Of a DNA stretch of 64,000 nucleotides, positions 23,924 through 32,578 are shown piece by piece. Source of the stretch: Kitasatospora azatica KCTC 9699 (GTDB taxonomy: Bacteria; Actinomycetota; Actinomycetes; Streptomycetales; Streptomycetaceae). A program made the position numbers and the translations under genes. Numbering within the stretch: the first letter of the stretch is position 1; each line of letters begins with the position of its first letter. The DNA lies in NCBI RefSeq assembly GCF_000744785.1, contig NZ_JQMO01000003.1:434001-498000 (forward strand). Direction: 5' to 3'. The notes beneath the pieces were generated by a model that saw only the letters and a program-made list of their open reading frames with translations, was not told the DNA's origin and made no database searches.

Positions 23924-25204
23924 ATGACCATCACCGCATCCCCCACCGCAGACCTGCGCGACCGCCACCGCGCCGTGCTGCCGTCCTGGCTGGCCACCTA
24001 CTACCGCGAGCCGATCGAGCTGACCCACGGCGAGGGCCGGCACGTCTGGGACGCCGAGGGCAACCGCTACCTGGACTTCTTCGGCGGCATCCTGACCACG
24101 ATGACCGCACACGCGCTGCCCGAGGTGACCAAGGCGGTGGCCGAGCAGGCCGGCCGGATCCTGCACACCTCGACGCTCTACCTGTCCACCGCGATGGTGG
24201 AGCTGGCCGAGCGGATCGCCGCGCTGTCCGGCATCCCGAACGCCAAGGTCTTCTTCACCACCTCCGGCACCGAGGCCAACGACGCGGCGCTGCTGCTGGC
24301 CACCACCTACCGCCGTTCCAACCAGGTGCTGGCGCTGCGCAACAGCTACCACGGCCGGTCCTTCTCCACGGTCGGCATCACCGGCAACACCGCCTGGTCC
24401 CCCACCAGCCTCTCCCCGCTGCAGACCCTCTACGTCCAGGGCGGGGTGCGCGACAGCGGCCCGTACGCCGCGCTGAGCGACGCCGAGTTCATCGCCGCCT
24501 GTGTCGAGGACCTGGAGGAGATGCTCGGCCAGGCGCAGGGCACGGTGGCCGCGCTGATCGCCGAACCGATCCAGGGCGTCGGCGGGTTCACCCACGGGCC
24601 GGACGGGCTGCTGGCCGCGTTCAAGACGGTGCTGGACCGGCACGGGATCCTGTGGATCAGCGACGAGGTGCAGACCGGCTGGGGCCGCACCGGCGACCAC
24701 TTCTGGGGCTGGCAGGCGCACGACCAGTCCGGCCCGCCGGACATGCTGACCTTCGCCAAGGGCATCGCCAACGGCATGTCGATGGGCGGCGTGGTGGCCC
24801 GGGCCGAGGTGATGGACTGCCTGGGCGCCAACTCGATCTCCACCTTCGGCGGCAGCCCGATCACCTGCGCCGCCGGCCTGGCCAATCTCCAGTACCTGCT
24901 GGCGCACGACCTGCAGGGCAACGCCCGTCGCACCGGCGCCGTGCTGCGCTCACGGCTGGAGGCCGCCGACCTGCCGGTGGTGCGCGAGCTGCGTGGGCGG
25001 GGCCTGATGCTCGGCATCGAACTACCGGACGCCGAGGCCGCCACGGCCGCCCTCGAGCACGCAAGGGAGCTGGGCCTGTTGATCGGAAAGGGCGGCCGGG
25101 GCGGCAATGCGCTGCGGATCGCGCCGCCGCTGACCCTGACCGAGGCGGAGGCCCGCGAGGGCGCCGACCTGCTGATCGAGGCGCTGCGGCGGGTGGGCGC
25201 ATGA
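23924..25204 (+). CDS. Class III (omega) PLP aminotransferase, probably beta-alanine type
   Basis: A 426-residue fold-type I PLP enzyme. PLP contacts: TTSGTEAND near 112-120, D247 in WISDEVQTGWGRTG and the Schiff-base lysine K279 in TFAKGIANG. In this operon it most likely moves the amino group from beta-alanine or 3-aminoisobutyrate, the products of the ureidopropionase, giving malonate or methylmalonate semialdehyde. Its TGA overlaps the next gene's ATG (ATGA), implying coupled translation. Confidence 0.88.
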   Translation: MTITASPTADLRDRHRAVLPSWLATYYREPIELTHGEGRHVWDAEGNRYLDFFGGILTTMTAHALPEVTKAVAEQAGRILHTSTLYLSTAMVELAERIAALSGIPNAKVFFTTSGTEANDAALLLATTYRRSNQVLALRNSYHGRSFSTVGITGNTAWSPTSLSPLQTLYVQGGVRDSGPYAALSDAEFIAACVEDLEEMLGQAQGTVAALIAEPIQGVGGFTHGPDGLLAAFKTVLDRHGILWISDEVQTGWGRTGDHFWGWQAHDQSGPPDMLTFAKGIANGMSMGGVVARAEVMDCLGANSISTFGGSPITCAAGLANLQYLLAHDLQGNARRTGAVLRSRLEAADLPVVRELRGRGLMLGIELPDAEAATAALEHARELGLLIGKGGRGGNALRIAPPLTLTEAEAREGADLLIEALRRVGA

Positions 25205-26607
25205 GGACGCTGATCACCGGCGGGCTGGTCGTCACCGCCGCCGAGGAGATGACCGCCGACGTGCTGATCGAGGATCAGCGGATCGTCGCGCTGGCCGCCA
25301 CCGGCAGTGCGGCGGCCGGCAGTTGGCAGGCCGAGACGGTGATCGACGCGACCGGGAGGTACGTGCTGCCCGGCGGGGTGGACGCGCACACCCACATGCA
25401 ACTGCCGTTCGGCGGCACCAGCGCCTCGGACACCTTCGAGACCGGCACCCGGGCCGCCGCCTGGGGCGGCACCACCACGATCGTGGACTTCGCCGTGCAG
25501 TCGATGGGCGGCTCGCTGCGCGAGGGCCTGGACGCCTGGCACGCCAAGGCGGAGGGCAACTGCGCGATCGACTACGGGTTCCACACCATCGTCTCGGACG
25601 TCAACGACGCGGTGCTGAAGGAGATGGAACTGCTCACCGCGAGCGGCGAGTCGACCTCGTTCAAGCTCTTCATGGCCTACCCCGGCGTCTTCTACAGCGA
25701 CGACGGGAAGATCCTGCGCGCCATGCAGCGCGGCGCCGCGAGCGGCGGCCTGATCATGATGCACGCCGAGAACGGCCCGGCGATCGACGTCCTGGTGGCC
25801 CAGGCGCTGACCGCCGGGCACACCGATCCGCGCTACCACGGCGAGGTGCGCCGGGAGTTGCTGGAGGCCGAGGCCACCCACCGGGCGATCAAACTGGCCC
25901 AGGTGGCCGGCGCGCCGCTGTACGTGGTGCACGTCTCGGCGGCCTCCGCGCTGGCCGAGCTGGCCACCGCCCGCGACCAGGGCCTGCCGGTCTTCGGCGA
26001 GACCTGCCCGCAGTACCTCTTCCTCTCCACCGACAACCTCGCCGAGCGCGGCGCCGACGGCTTCGAGGGCGCCAAGTACGTCTGCTCGACGCCACTGCGC
26101 CCGCGCGAGCACCAGGCCGAACTCTGGCGCGGCCTGCGCACCAACGACCTTCAGGTGGTCTCCACCGACCACTGCCCCTTCTGCTTCGTGGGCCAGAAGG
26201 AGCTGGGGCGCGGGGACTTCTCGAAGATCCCCAACGGCCTGCCGGGGGTGGAGAACCGGATGGACCTGCTGCACCAGGCGGTGGTGGAGGGGCGGATCTC
26301 GCGCCGCCGCTGGGTGGAGATCGCCTGCGCGACGCCGGCCCGGATGTTCGGTCTCTACCCGCGCAAGGGCACCATCGCGCCGGGCGCGGACGCCGACGTG
26401 GTGATCTACGACCCGGGCGCGGAGCAGGTGTTGTCGGCCGCCACCCACCACATGAACGTGGACTACTCGGCCTACGAGGGGAAGCGGGTGACCGGGCAGG
26501 TCCGCACGGTGCTCTCGCGCGGCGCCGTGGTCCTGGACGACGGGCGGTGGCTCGGCCGGGCCGGGCACGGGCGGTTCCTGACCCGGGCCACCTGTCAGTA
26601 CCTCTGA
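25201..26607 (+). CDS. Dihydropyrimidinase / D-hydantoinase
   Basis: A 468-residue amidohydrolase that opens dihydrouracil/dihydrothymine or hydantoin rings. The di-metal site is complete: H63 and H65 (DAHTHMQ), carboxylated lysine K155 (SFKLFMAYPG), H188 (MMHAENG), H244 (VHVSAAS) and D323 (STDHCPF). Length is normal for the family. It overlaps the aminotransferase by four bases and precedes the F420-type oxidoreductase by 30. It is cytosolic and acts one step before the ureidopropionase. Confidence 0.94.
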   Translation: MRTLITGGLVVTAAEEMTADVLIEDQRIVALAATGSAAAGSWQAETVIDATGRYVLPGGVDAHTHMQLPFGGTSASDTFETGTRAAAWGGTTTIVDFAVQSMGGSLREGLDAWHAKAEGNCAIDYGFHTIVSDVNDAVLKEMELLTASGESTSFKLFMAYPGVFYSDDGKILRAMQRGAASGGLIMMHAENGPAIDVLVAQALTAGHTDPRYHGEVRRELLEAEATHRAIKLAQVAGAPLYVVHVSAASALAELATARDQGLPVFGETCPQYLFLSTDNLAERGADGFEGAKYVCSTPLRPREHQAELWRGLRTNDLQVVSTDHCPFCFVGQKELGRGDFSKIPNGLPGVENRMDLLHQAVVEGRISRRRWVEIACATPARMFGLYPRKGTIAPGADADVVIYDPGAEQVLSAATHHMNVDYSAYEGKRVTGQVRTVLSRGAVVLDDGRWLGRAGHGRFLTRATCQYL

Positions 26608-26637
26608 ACCTCATCTCTGCGAACGGTGGTTGTGCAC

Positions 26638-27648
26638 ATGGACATCGGGCTCGTGCTCCAGACGGATCCGCCCGCCCGGCTGCTGGTCGAGCGGATGCGC
26701 CGCGCCGAGGCGGCCGGCTTCAGCCACGGCTGGACCTTCGACTCCTGTGTGCTGTGGCAGGAGCCGTTCGTGATCTACAGTCAGATCCTGTCGCAGACCA
26801 GCCGGTTGACGGTCGGACCGATGGTCACCAACCCGTCCACCCGGACCTGGGAGGTGACCGCCTCGCTGTTCGCCACGCTCAACGAGATGTTCGGCAACCG
26901 GACCGTCTGCGGCATCGGGCGCGGCGACTCGGCGATGCGGGTGGCCGGACGCCGGCCGGCCACCCTGGCCCGGCTCAGCGAGGCGATGCACGTGATCAAG
27001 GAGCTGGCCGAGGGGCGTGGCACCGAGCTGGACGGCACCGAGGTGCACCTGCCGTGGATCCGCGACAGCCGGCTGCCGATCTGGATGGGCGCCTACGGCC
27101 CCAAGGCGCTGGCTCTGACGGGCCGTCAGGCCGACGGCTTCATCCTGCAGTTGGCCGACCCCTACCTGACCGAGTACATGATCAAGGCGGTCCGCAAGGC
27201 CGCCGCCGAGGCCGGCCGCGACCCGGCCTCGGTCACCATCTGCGTGGCCGCCCCCGCCTACGTCACCGCCGACGACTCCCCCGCCGCGCTGGCCCACGCT
27301 CGCGAACAGTGCCGCTGGTTCGGCGGCATGGTCGGCAACCACGTGGCCGACCTGGTCACCCACTACGGCGAGCACTCCGACCTGGTCCCCGAGGCCCTCA
27401 CCGACTACATCAAGGGCCGCCAGGGCTACGACTACTCCCACCACGGCCGGGCCGGCAACCCCGACACCGCCTTCGTGCCGGACGAGATCGTCGACCGCTT
27501 CTGCCTGATCGGGCCGCCCGCGGCGCAGTTGGAGAAGCTGACCCGGCTGCGGGAGCTGGGGGTCGACCAGTTCGCCGTCTACGCGATGCACGACGCGATC
27601 GAGTCCACCATCGACGCCTACGGCACCGAGATCATCCCGCAGCTCTGA
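26638..27648 (+). CDS. F420-type LLM oxidoreductase (TIGR03842-like) in the pyrimidine operon
   Basis: A 336-residue luciferase-like flavin/F420 enzyme (HMDIGLVLQTDPPARLLVER, GFSHGWTFDSCVLWQEPFV, VGPMVTNPSTRTWEV, CGIGRGDSAMRVAGRRP). It is the last gene of the operon. Members of this subfamily recur beside dihydropyrimidinases. No dihydropyrimidine dehydrogenase (FeS/FAD PydA type) is in the operon or window, so a pyrimidine-ring oxidoreductase role is an attractive inference. Start ATG 26638; GTG 26626 would add four residues. Confidence 0.85.
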   Translation: MDIGLVLQTDPPARLLVERMRRAEAAGFSHGWTFDSCVLWQEPFVIYSQILSQTSRLTVGPMVTNPSTRTWEVTASLFATLNEMFGNRTVCGIGRGDSAMRVAGRRPATLARLSEAMHVIKELAEGRGTELDGTEVHLPWIRDSRLPIWMGAYGPKALALTGRQADGFILQLADPYLTEYMIKAVRKAAAEAGRDPASVTICVAAPAYVTADDSPAALAHAREQCRWFGGMVGNHVADLVTHYGEHSDLVPEALTDYIKGRQGYDYSHHGRAGNPDTAFVPDEIVDRFCLIGPPAAQLEKLTRLRELGVDQFAVYAMHDAIESTIDAYGTEIIPQL

Positions 27649-27855
27649 GAGCGCCGGGCAACCTGATCGCGCTGGTGCCGACGCTGCTCACCAGGCGCCG
27701 CCGTTGCTGGTGTGGATCGCGGTGAAGCCGGACGGCTTCGGCCCGTTGCTGTCGCAACCCTCGGCACTGGGGCGGGGCGGCAGGGCAGCAGTCGGCCCAA
27801 TTACACGTGCAACTCGGCGGGGCCATGATTTTCCGGGCAGAGATATGCAGAAGCA

Positions 27856-27883
27856 TTGACTGTCGTCAGCGGGGCGCCATACT
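27856..27883 (+). promoter_or_regulatory. Promoter of the aromatic-acid cluster, with TGAC-N4-GTCA site
   Basis: TTGACT (27856-27861), 16-base spacer, CATACT (27878-27883). The -35 is embedded in TTGACTGTCGTCAG, which contains the inverted half-sites TGAC/GTCA. A 12-of-14 match (TTGACGGTCGCCAG) recurs at 30112-30125 before the monooxygenase gene. The rest of 27649-27918 holds no gene. Confidence 0.55.
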
Positions 27884-27918
27884 TGCCTCACTCCCCGCTG
27901 ACCCGAGAGGTGCCGCCG

Positions 27919-29541
27919 ATGGAGCTGTCCCCCTCCGCCCATGTCGACACGTTCTGCCGCGACCACCTGCCGCCGGCCGAGCAGTGGCCGGAACTCCTCT
28001 TCGAGCTGCCCGAACTCCATTACCCGGAGCGCCTGAACTGCGCCCACGTCCTGGTCGACCAGGCCGTCGAGCTGTGGGGGCCGGACCGCCGCTGCCTGCT
28101 GACGCCCACCCAGCAGTGGACCTACGGCGAGCTGCGGCGACGCTCCGACCAGGTCGCCCAGGTGCTCACCGAGGACCTGGGCCTGGTGCCGGGCAACCGG
28201 GTCCTGCTGCGTGGCCCCAACAACCCCTGGCTGGTGGCCTGTTGGCTCGGCGTGCTGAAGGCCGGCGGCGTGGTCGTGACCACGATGCCGCTGCTGCGGG
28301 CCTGCGAGCTCACCTCACTGCACGAGATCAGCAAGCCGGTCGTGGCGCTGTGCGACCACCGCTTCCTCGAGGCGATCGAGGGGGCCGAGACGCCGGGGCT
28401 CACCGTCCTCCCGTACGGGGGCACGGCCGCTGACGACCTGGCGGTTCGCTGCGCGGCCAAGTACGGGGCGTTCGTCGCGGTCGACACGGCCGCCGACGAC
28501 GTGGCGCTGATCGCCTTCACCTCCGGCACCACCGGCCACCCGAAGGCGACGCTGCACTTCCACCGGGACGTGCTGGCCAACGCCGACACCTTCTCCCGGC
28601 ACATCGTGCGGCCCGAGCCCGACGACCTGTTCGCCGGCACCCCGCCGCTGGCCTTCACCTTCGGCCTCGGCGGCCTGGTGGTCTTCCCGCTGCGGGCCGG
28701 CGCGGCCACCCTGCTGGTCGAGCAGGCCAGCACCGACCAGCTCGCCGCCCTGGTCGCGGAGCACAAGGTGAGCGTGCTGTTCACCGCACCGACCGCCTAC
28801 CGCGCGATCCTCGCGGCGGGCCTCGCCGACCGGCTGCGCGGACTGCGCCGCTGCGTGTCGGCGGGCGAACCGCTGCCGGCGGTCGTCTGGGAGGCCTTCC
28901 ACCAGGCGACCGGGCTGCGCCTGATCGACGGCATCGGCGCCACCGAGATGCTCCACGTGTTCATATCGGCAGCCGACGGTGACATCAGACCGGGTGCCAC
29001 CGGCCGACCCGTGCCCGGCTTCCGGGCGACCGTCCTGGACCAGGACGGCGCCCCGGTGCCCGACGGGCAACCCGGACTGCTCGCGGTCAAGGGCCCGACC
29101 GGCTGCCGGTACCTGGACGACGAACGCCAGCGCGTGTACGTGCGCGGCGGCTGGAACGTCACCGGCGACACCTACGTCCGCGACGCCGAGGGCTACTTCT
29201 GGTACCAGGCCCGCAGCGACGACATGATCGTCTCCGCCGGCTACAACATCGCCGGCCCCGAGGTCGAGCTGGCCCTCATCGCCCACCCCGACGTCGCGGA
29301 CTGCGCCGTGGTCGGCGCGCCCGACGAGAGCCGCGGCGCGATCGTCAAGGCCTACGTGGTCCTGCGCGAGGGCGTCGCCGCCGACGCGCAGACCGTGCGG
29401 GCGCTGCAGGAGTTCGTCAAGCAGACCATCGCCCCCTTCAAGTACCCGCGCGCGGTCGAGTTCGTCGAGGGTCTGCCCCGCACCTCCAGCGGCAAGCTGC
29501 ACCGCGCCGAACTCCGGCGCTGGGCGCACACCGGCCGCTGA
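27919..29541 (+). CDS. Aryl-CoA ligase (benzoate/2-aminobenzoate/salicylate-CoA ligase type)
   Basis: A 540-residue adenylate-forming enzyme: P-loop-like AFTSGTTGHPKA (near 200-212), GIGATEM (A5), the VTGDTY (A7) and RSDDMIVSAGYNI (A8) hinge, and the A10 lysine in PRTSSGKLHRAEL. The overall pattern matches benzoate-type CoA ligases. In this cluster it should activate an aromatic acid, most likely salicylate (or anthranilate), to the CoA thioester used by the fused monooxygenase. ATG 27919 follows CGAGAGGTGCCGCCG. It is the first gene of a nine-gene colinear run. Confidence 0.88.
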   Translation: MELSPSAHVDTFCRDHLPPAEQWPELLFELPELHYPERLNCAHVLVDQAVELWGPDRRCLLTPTQQWTYGELRRRSDQVAQVLTEDLGLVPGNRVLLRGPNNPWLVACWLGVLKAGGVVVTTMPLLRACELTSLHEISKPVVALCDHRFLEAIEGAETPGLTVLPYGGTAADDLAVRCAAKYGAFVAVDTAADDVALIAFTSGTTGHPKATLHFHRDVLANADTFSRHIVRPEPDDLFAGTPPLAFTFGLGGLVVFPLRAGAATLLVEQASTDQLAALVAEHKVSVLFTAPTAYRAILAAGLADRLRGLRRCVSAGEPLPAVVWEAFHQATGLRLIDGIGATEMLHVFISAADGDIRPGATGRPVPGFRATVLDQDGAPVPDGQPGLLAVKGPTGCRYLDDERQRVYVRGGWNVTGDTYVRDAEGYFWYQARSDDMIVSAGYNIAGPEVELALIAHPDVADCAVVGAPDESRGAIVKAYVVLREGVAADAQTVRALQEFVKQTIAPFKYPRAVEFVEGLPRTSSGKLHRAELRRWAHTGR

Positions 29542-29609
29542 CCCGCACCCGCCCGCCGCCCCGCAGCGCGTCCGCCGGCGGCAATCCCCGACCGTGGAAA
29601 GGCACCGCC

Positions 29610-30104
29610 ATGGACCACCCCGCGCCCCAGCAAGCCGAACCCGCCGAGGCCACGGAAGGGCGCGGCCCGGCCGCCCCGGCGCTGCCCAGCGTGGTGATCG
29701 AGCGGAGGGTCGAGTGGTCGGACACCGATGCTGCGGGCCACTACCACTTCTCCGCCGTGCTGCGCTGGGCCGAGGCGGCGGAGGCGGTGCTGCTGCGCCG
29801 CCTCGGCCTGGGGGACCTGTTCGGCAGCATCCCCCGGGTGCACTTCGAGGCGGACTACCTGGAGCGGCTCTGGTTCGGGGACCTCGTGCGCATCGAGTTG
29901 CGGGTCGACAAGGTCGGCACGTCCTCCCTGCACTACGCCTTCGAGGTGCACGGCCCCAACGGGCCGGCCGCAGCCGGGCGGATGTCGGTGGTCCACTCGG
30001 CCGCGACGGCCAAGGGCACCGCCCCCTGGCCCGAGGAGACGCGCGCCAGGCTCACCGAGTCCGGACCGCAGCGCCCGGAGTCCTACACGGGTCAGCATGT
30101 ATAG
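29610..30104 (+). CDS. Hot-dog (4HBT-type) acyl-CoA thioesterase
   Basis: A 164-residue single hot-dog domain after a ~28-residue Pro/Ala-rich lead. VEWSDTDAAGHYHFSAVLRWAE is the 4-hydroxybenzoyl-CoA-thioesterase-like active helix with its catalytic Asp. By position, between CoA ligase and hydroxylase, it probably releases gentisate from gentisyl-CoA. ATG at 29610 with GGAAAGG upstream. It lies 68 bases after the ligase and 66 before the monooxygenase. Confidence 0.85.
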   Translation: MDHPAPQQAEPAEATEGRGPAAPALPSVVIERRVEWSDTDAAGHYHFSAVLRWAEAAEAVLLRRLGLGDLFGSIPRVHFEADYLERLWFGDLVRIELRVDKVGTSSLHYAFEVHGPNGPAAAGRMSVVHSAATAKGTAPWPEETRARLTESGPQRPESYTGQHV

Positions 30105-30111
30105 CGATTCC

Positions 30112-30140
30112 TTGACGGTCGCCAGATTTGCGCAATACCT
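30112..30140 (+). promoter_or_regulatory. Second promoter-like site in the cluster
   Basis: TTGACG (30112-30117), then ATACCT (30135-30140) after 17 bases, upstream of the monooxygenase gene. The -35 lies in TTGACGGTCGCCAG, nearly identical to the site before the ligase gene. It suggests a second start for the hydroxylase onwards under the same control. Confidence 0.45.
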
Positions 30141-30170
30141 TGGGTGTCACGGAACCACGGGAGGACCCTC

Positions 30171-32543
30171 ATGCGGGTAGCAGTCATCGGGGGCGGGCCC
30201 GGCGGCCTGTACTTCGCCGCGCTGGCCAAACAGCTCTCCCCCGCCTGGGACATCACGGTGTGGGAGCGCAACGCCCAGGGGGACGCGCTCGGCTTCGGAG
30301 TCGTCTTCTCCGACGAGACGCTGGACGGGATCGCCCAGGCCGACCCCGAGGTGTTCGCCGCGATGTCGGCCCGGTTCGCCCGCTGGAGCGACGTCGACAT
30401 CCGCTACCGCGGCCAGGTCCGCACCTCCGGCGGCCACGGGTTCGCCGCCCTGGACCGCAACCGGCTCCGCGCGATCCTGCAGCAGCGCTGCGCGGCGCTC
30501 GGTGTCGAGCTGCGCTACCGAACCGAGGCACCGCCGCCGGCCGAACTGTCCACCGCCTACGACCTGGTGGTCGCGGCGGACGGCGTCCGCTCGCTCACCC
30601 GTGAGACCTTCCCCGAAAGCTTCGGCACCGAGCTGGACGAACGGACCTGCCGCTACATGTGGCTGGCCACCGACCGGGTCTTCGAGGCGTTCACCTTCAT
30701 CGTCGAGGAGCGGGACTTCGGTGCCGTGCAGGTCCACGCCTACCCGTTCGACGACCGACGCAGCACCTTCATCGTGGAGATCGAGGAGGACGCCTGGCGC
30801 CGGGCCGGCTTCGAGGCTTTCGCCAACCGGGAGTTCGCCCGCGGTGACAGCGACCTGGAGAGCGTGCGACGGTGCGAGGAGATCCTCGCGGACCACCTCG
30901 ACGGCCACCGGCTGATTCCCAACGCCTCGAAGTGGATCAGCTTCACCACCGTGCGCAACGCCCGCTGGCGGCACCGGAACGTGGTGCTGCTCGGCGACGC
31001 CGCCCACACCGCGCACTTCTCGATCGGCTCGGGCACCAAACTCGCCATGGAGGACGCCCTCGCACTCGCCGCGAGCCTGCACGAACACCCGACGGTCGAC
31101 GAGGCGTTGGCCGCCTACGAGGCCGAGCGCAAGCCGGTCGTCGAGTCCACCCAGCGGGCCGCCCAGGCCAGCCTGGAATGGTTCGAGAGCATCGGCCGGT
31201 ACACCGGCCAGGACGTCGACCAGTTCGCTTTCAACCTGCTCACCCGCAGCCGCCGCGTCACCTACGGCAACCTGCGCGAGCGCGACGCCGCGTTCGTCGA
31301 CGCGGTCGACGCCGCGTTCACCGAGGGCGGCGCCACGGTCCCGCCGATGTTCCAGCCACTGCGGCTCGCCGACCTGACCCTGCGCAACCGCATCGTGGTC
31401 CCGCCGCTGGCGACCTACTCGGCGACCGACGGCCTCCCCAGCACCTTCGAGCGGACCCAACTGGCGGCCCACGCGCTGGGCGGCGCCGGCCTGGTGTTCG
31501 CCGGCTCGGTCGCGGTCAGCGCCGACGGCAGGACCACCAGGGGCTGCACCGGCCTGTACACGGCCGAGCAGGAACACGCCTGGCGCACGGCAGTCGGCGG
31601 TCTGCGGGAGGTGTCCGACACACCGCTGGGGATCCAACTCACCCACGCCGGGCGCCGCGCGGCGACCACGGCGCCCGGGCCGGACGGGCTCGGCCGGCCG
31701 CTCGGCGCGCGGGGCTGGCCGATCCTGTCGGCCTCCGCCCTGCCCTGGGACGAGGCCGGCCCGGCTCCCCGCGAGGCCACCCGCGCGGACCTGGCCGCCG
31801 TCAGCCGGGACTTCGCCGAGGCGGCCCAGCGCGCCCACCGGGCCGGATTCGACGTCCTGGAACTGCAGTTCGGCCACGGCCACCTGGTCTCCAGCTTCCT
31901 CTCGCCGCTCACCAACACCCGCCGGGACGAGTACGGCGCCACCCTGGCGGGCCGGCTGCGCTTCCCCCTGGAGGTGCTGTCCGCCGTCCGCGCCGCCTGG
32001 CCGGCCGGCAGGCCGCTCGTGGTGCGGATCTCGGCCTGCGACTGGGCCGAGGGCGGCACCACGCCGGCGGAGGCCGTCGAGATCAGCCGGGCCCTGGCCG
32101 CGGCCGGCGCGGATGCGATCGACGTGTCCACCGGCGAGGTCGTCGCCCACCAGCGGCCGCGGTACGGACGCAGCTACCAGACCCCGTTCGCCGACCTGAT
32201 CCGCAACGCGACCGGCATCCCCACCATCGCGGTGGGCGCGATCTCCAGCTACGACGACGCCAACTCGATCATCCTCGCGGGTCGCGCGGACCTCGTCGCG
32301 GTGGGCCGCGCCCACCTGTGGGACCCGCTGTGGACGCTGCACGCCGCGGTGGAGCAGGGCTGCACCGGCCCCGGCGCCCGCTGGCCGCAGCCGTGGCAGG
32401 CCGGCAGCCGCAAGCCCGCCGGTCCGCGCGCCGACCGTGTCCCGCCGCGCCTGCACCTGCTGCGCGAGCCGGTCGCCCCGATCCACCGGCGGTGGCTGCC
32501 CACGCCCCCGGCCCGGCCGCTCGCGGTCCCGGCCTCCTGCTGA
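30171..32543 (+). CDS. Bifunctional salicylyl-CoA 5-hydroxylase / oxidoreductase (FAD monooxygenase fused to OYE domain)
   Basis: A 790-residue fusion. Residues 1-~385 are a class A FAD monooxygenase with the dinucleotide fold VIGGGPGGLYFA and second FAD motif VVLLGDAAHT (near 271-280). Residues ~393-740 are an Old-Yellow-Enzyme TIM barrel (PLRLADLTLRNRIVVPPL, the His of QLTHAGRR, ELQFGHGHLVSSFLSPLTN). The architecture is shared by 2-aminobenzoyl-CoA monooxygenase/reductase and by salicylyl-CoA 5-hydroxylase/oxidoreductase. A gentisate dioxygenase downstream favours the salicylyl-CoA assignment. GGGAGGA precedes the ATG. The tail after 740 is Pro/Arg-rich. Confidence 0.88.
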   Translation: MRVAVIGGGPGGLYFAALAKQLSPAWDITVWERNAQGDALGFGVVFSDETLDGIAQADPEVFAAMSARFARWSDVDIRYRGQVRTSGGHGFAALDRNRLRAILQQRCAALGVELRYRTEAPPPAELSTAYDLVVAADGVRSLTRETFPESFGTELDERTCRYMWLATDRVFEAFTFIVEERDFGAVQVHAYPFDDRRSTFIVEIEEDAWRRAGFEAFANREFARGDSDLESVRRCEEILADHLDGHRLIPNASKWISFTTVRNARWRHRNVVLLGDAAHTAHFSIGSGTKLAMEDALALAASLHEHPTVDEALAAYEAERKPVVESTQRAAQASLEWFESIGRYTGQDVDQFAFNLLTRSRRVTYGNLRERDAAFVDAVDAAFTEGGATVPPMFQPLRLADLTLRNRIVVPPLATYSATDGLPSTFERTQLAAHALGGAGLVFAGSVAVSADGRTTRGCTGLYTAEQEHAWRTAVGGLREVSDTPLGIQLTHAGRRAATTAPGPDGLGRPLGARGWPILSASALPWDEAGPAPREATRADLAAVSRDFAEAAQRAHRAGFDVLELQFGHGHLVSSFLSPLTNTRRDEYGATLAGRLRFPLEVLSAVRAAWPAGRPLVVRISACDWAEGGTTPAEAVEISRALAAAGADAIDVSTGEVVAHQRPRYGRSYQTPFADLIRNATGIPTIAVGAISSYDDANSIILAGRADLVAVGRAHLWDPLWTLHAAVEQGCTGPGARWPQPWQAGSRKPAGPRADRVPPRLHLLREPVAPIHRRWLPTPPARPLAVPASC

Positions 32544-32578
32544 CCCTCCCCCAGCCCGATCCGGAAACGGAGGAACTG

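Noticed and set aside
24430..26568. A 712-codon minus-strand frame opposite the aminotransferase and dihydropyrimidinase
   Set aside because: Composition is shadow-like and the opposite strand carries complete catalytic motifs of two enzymes.
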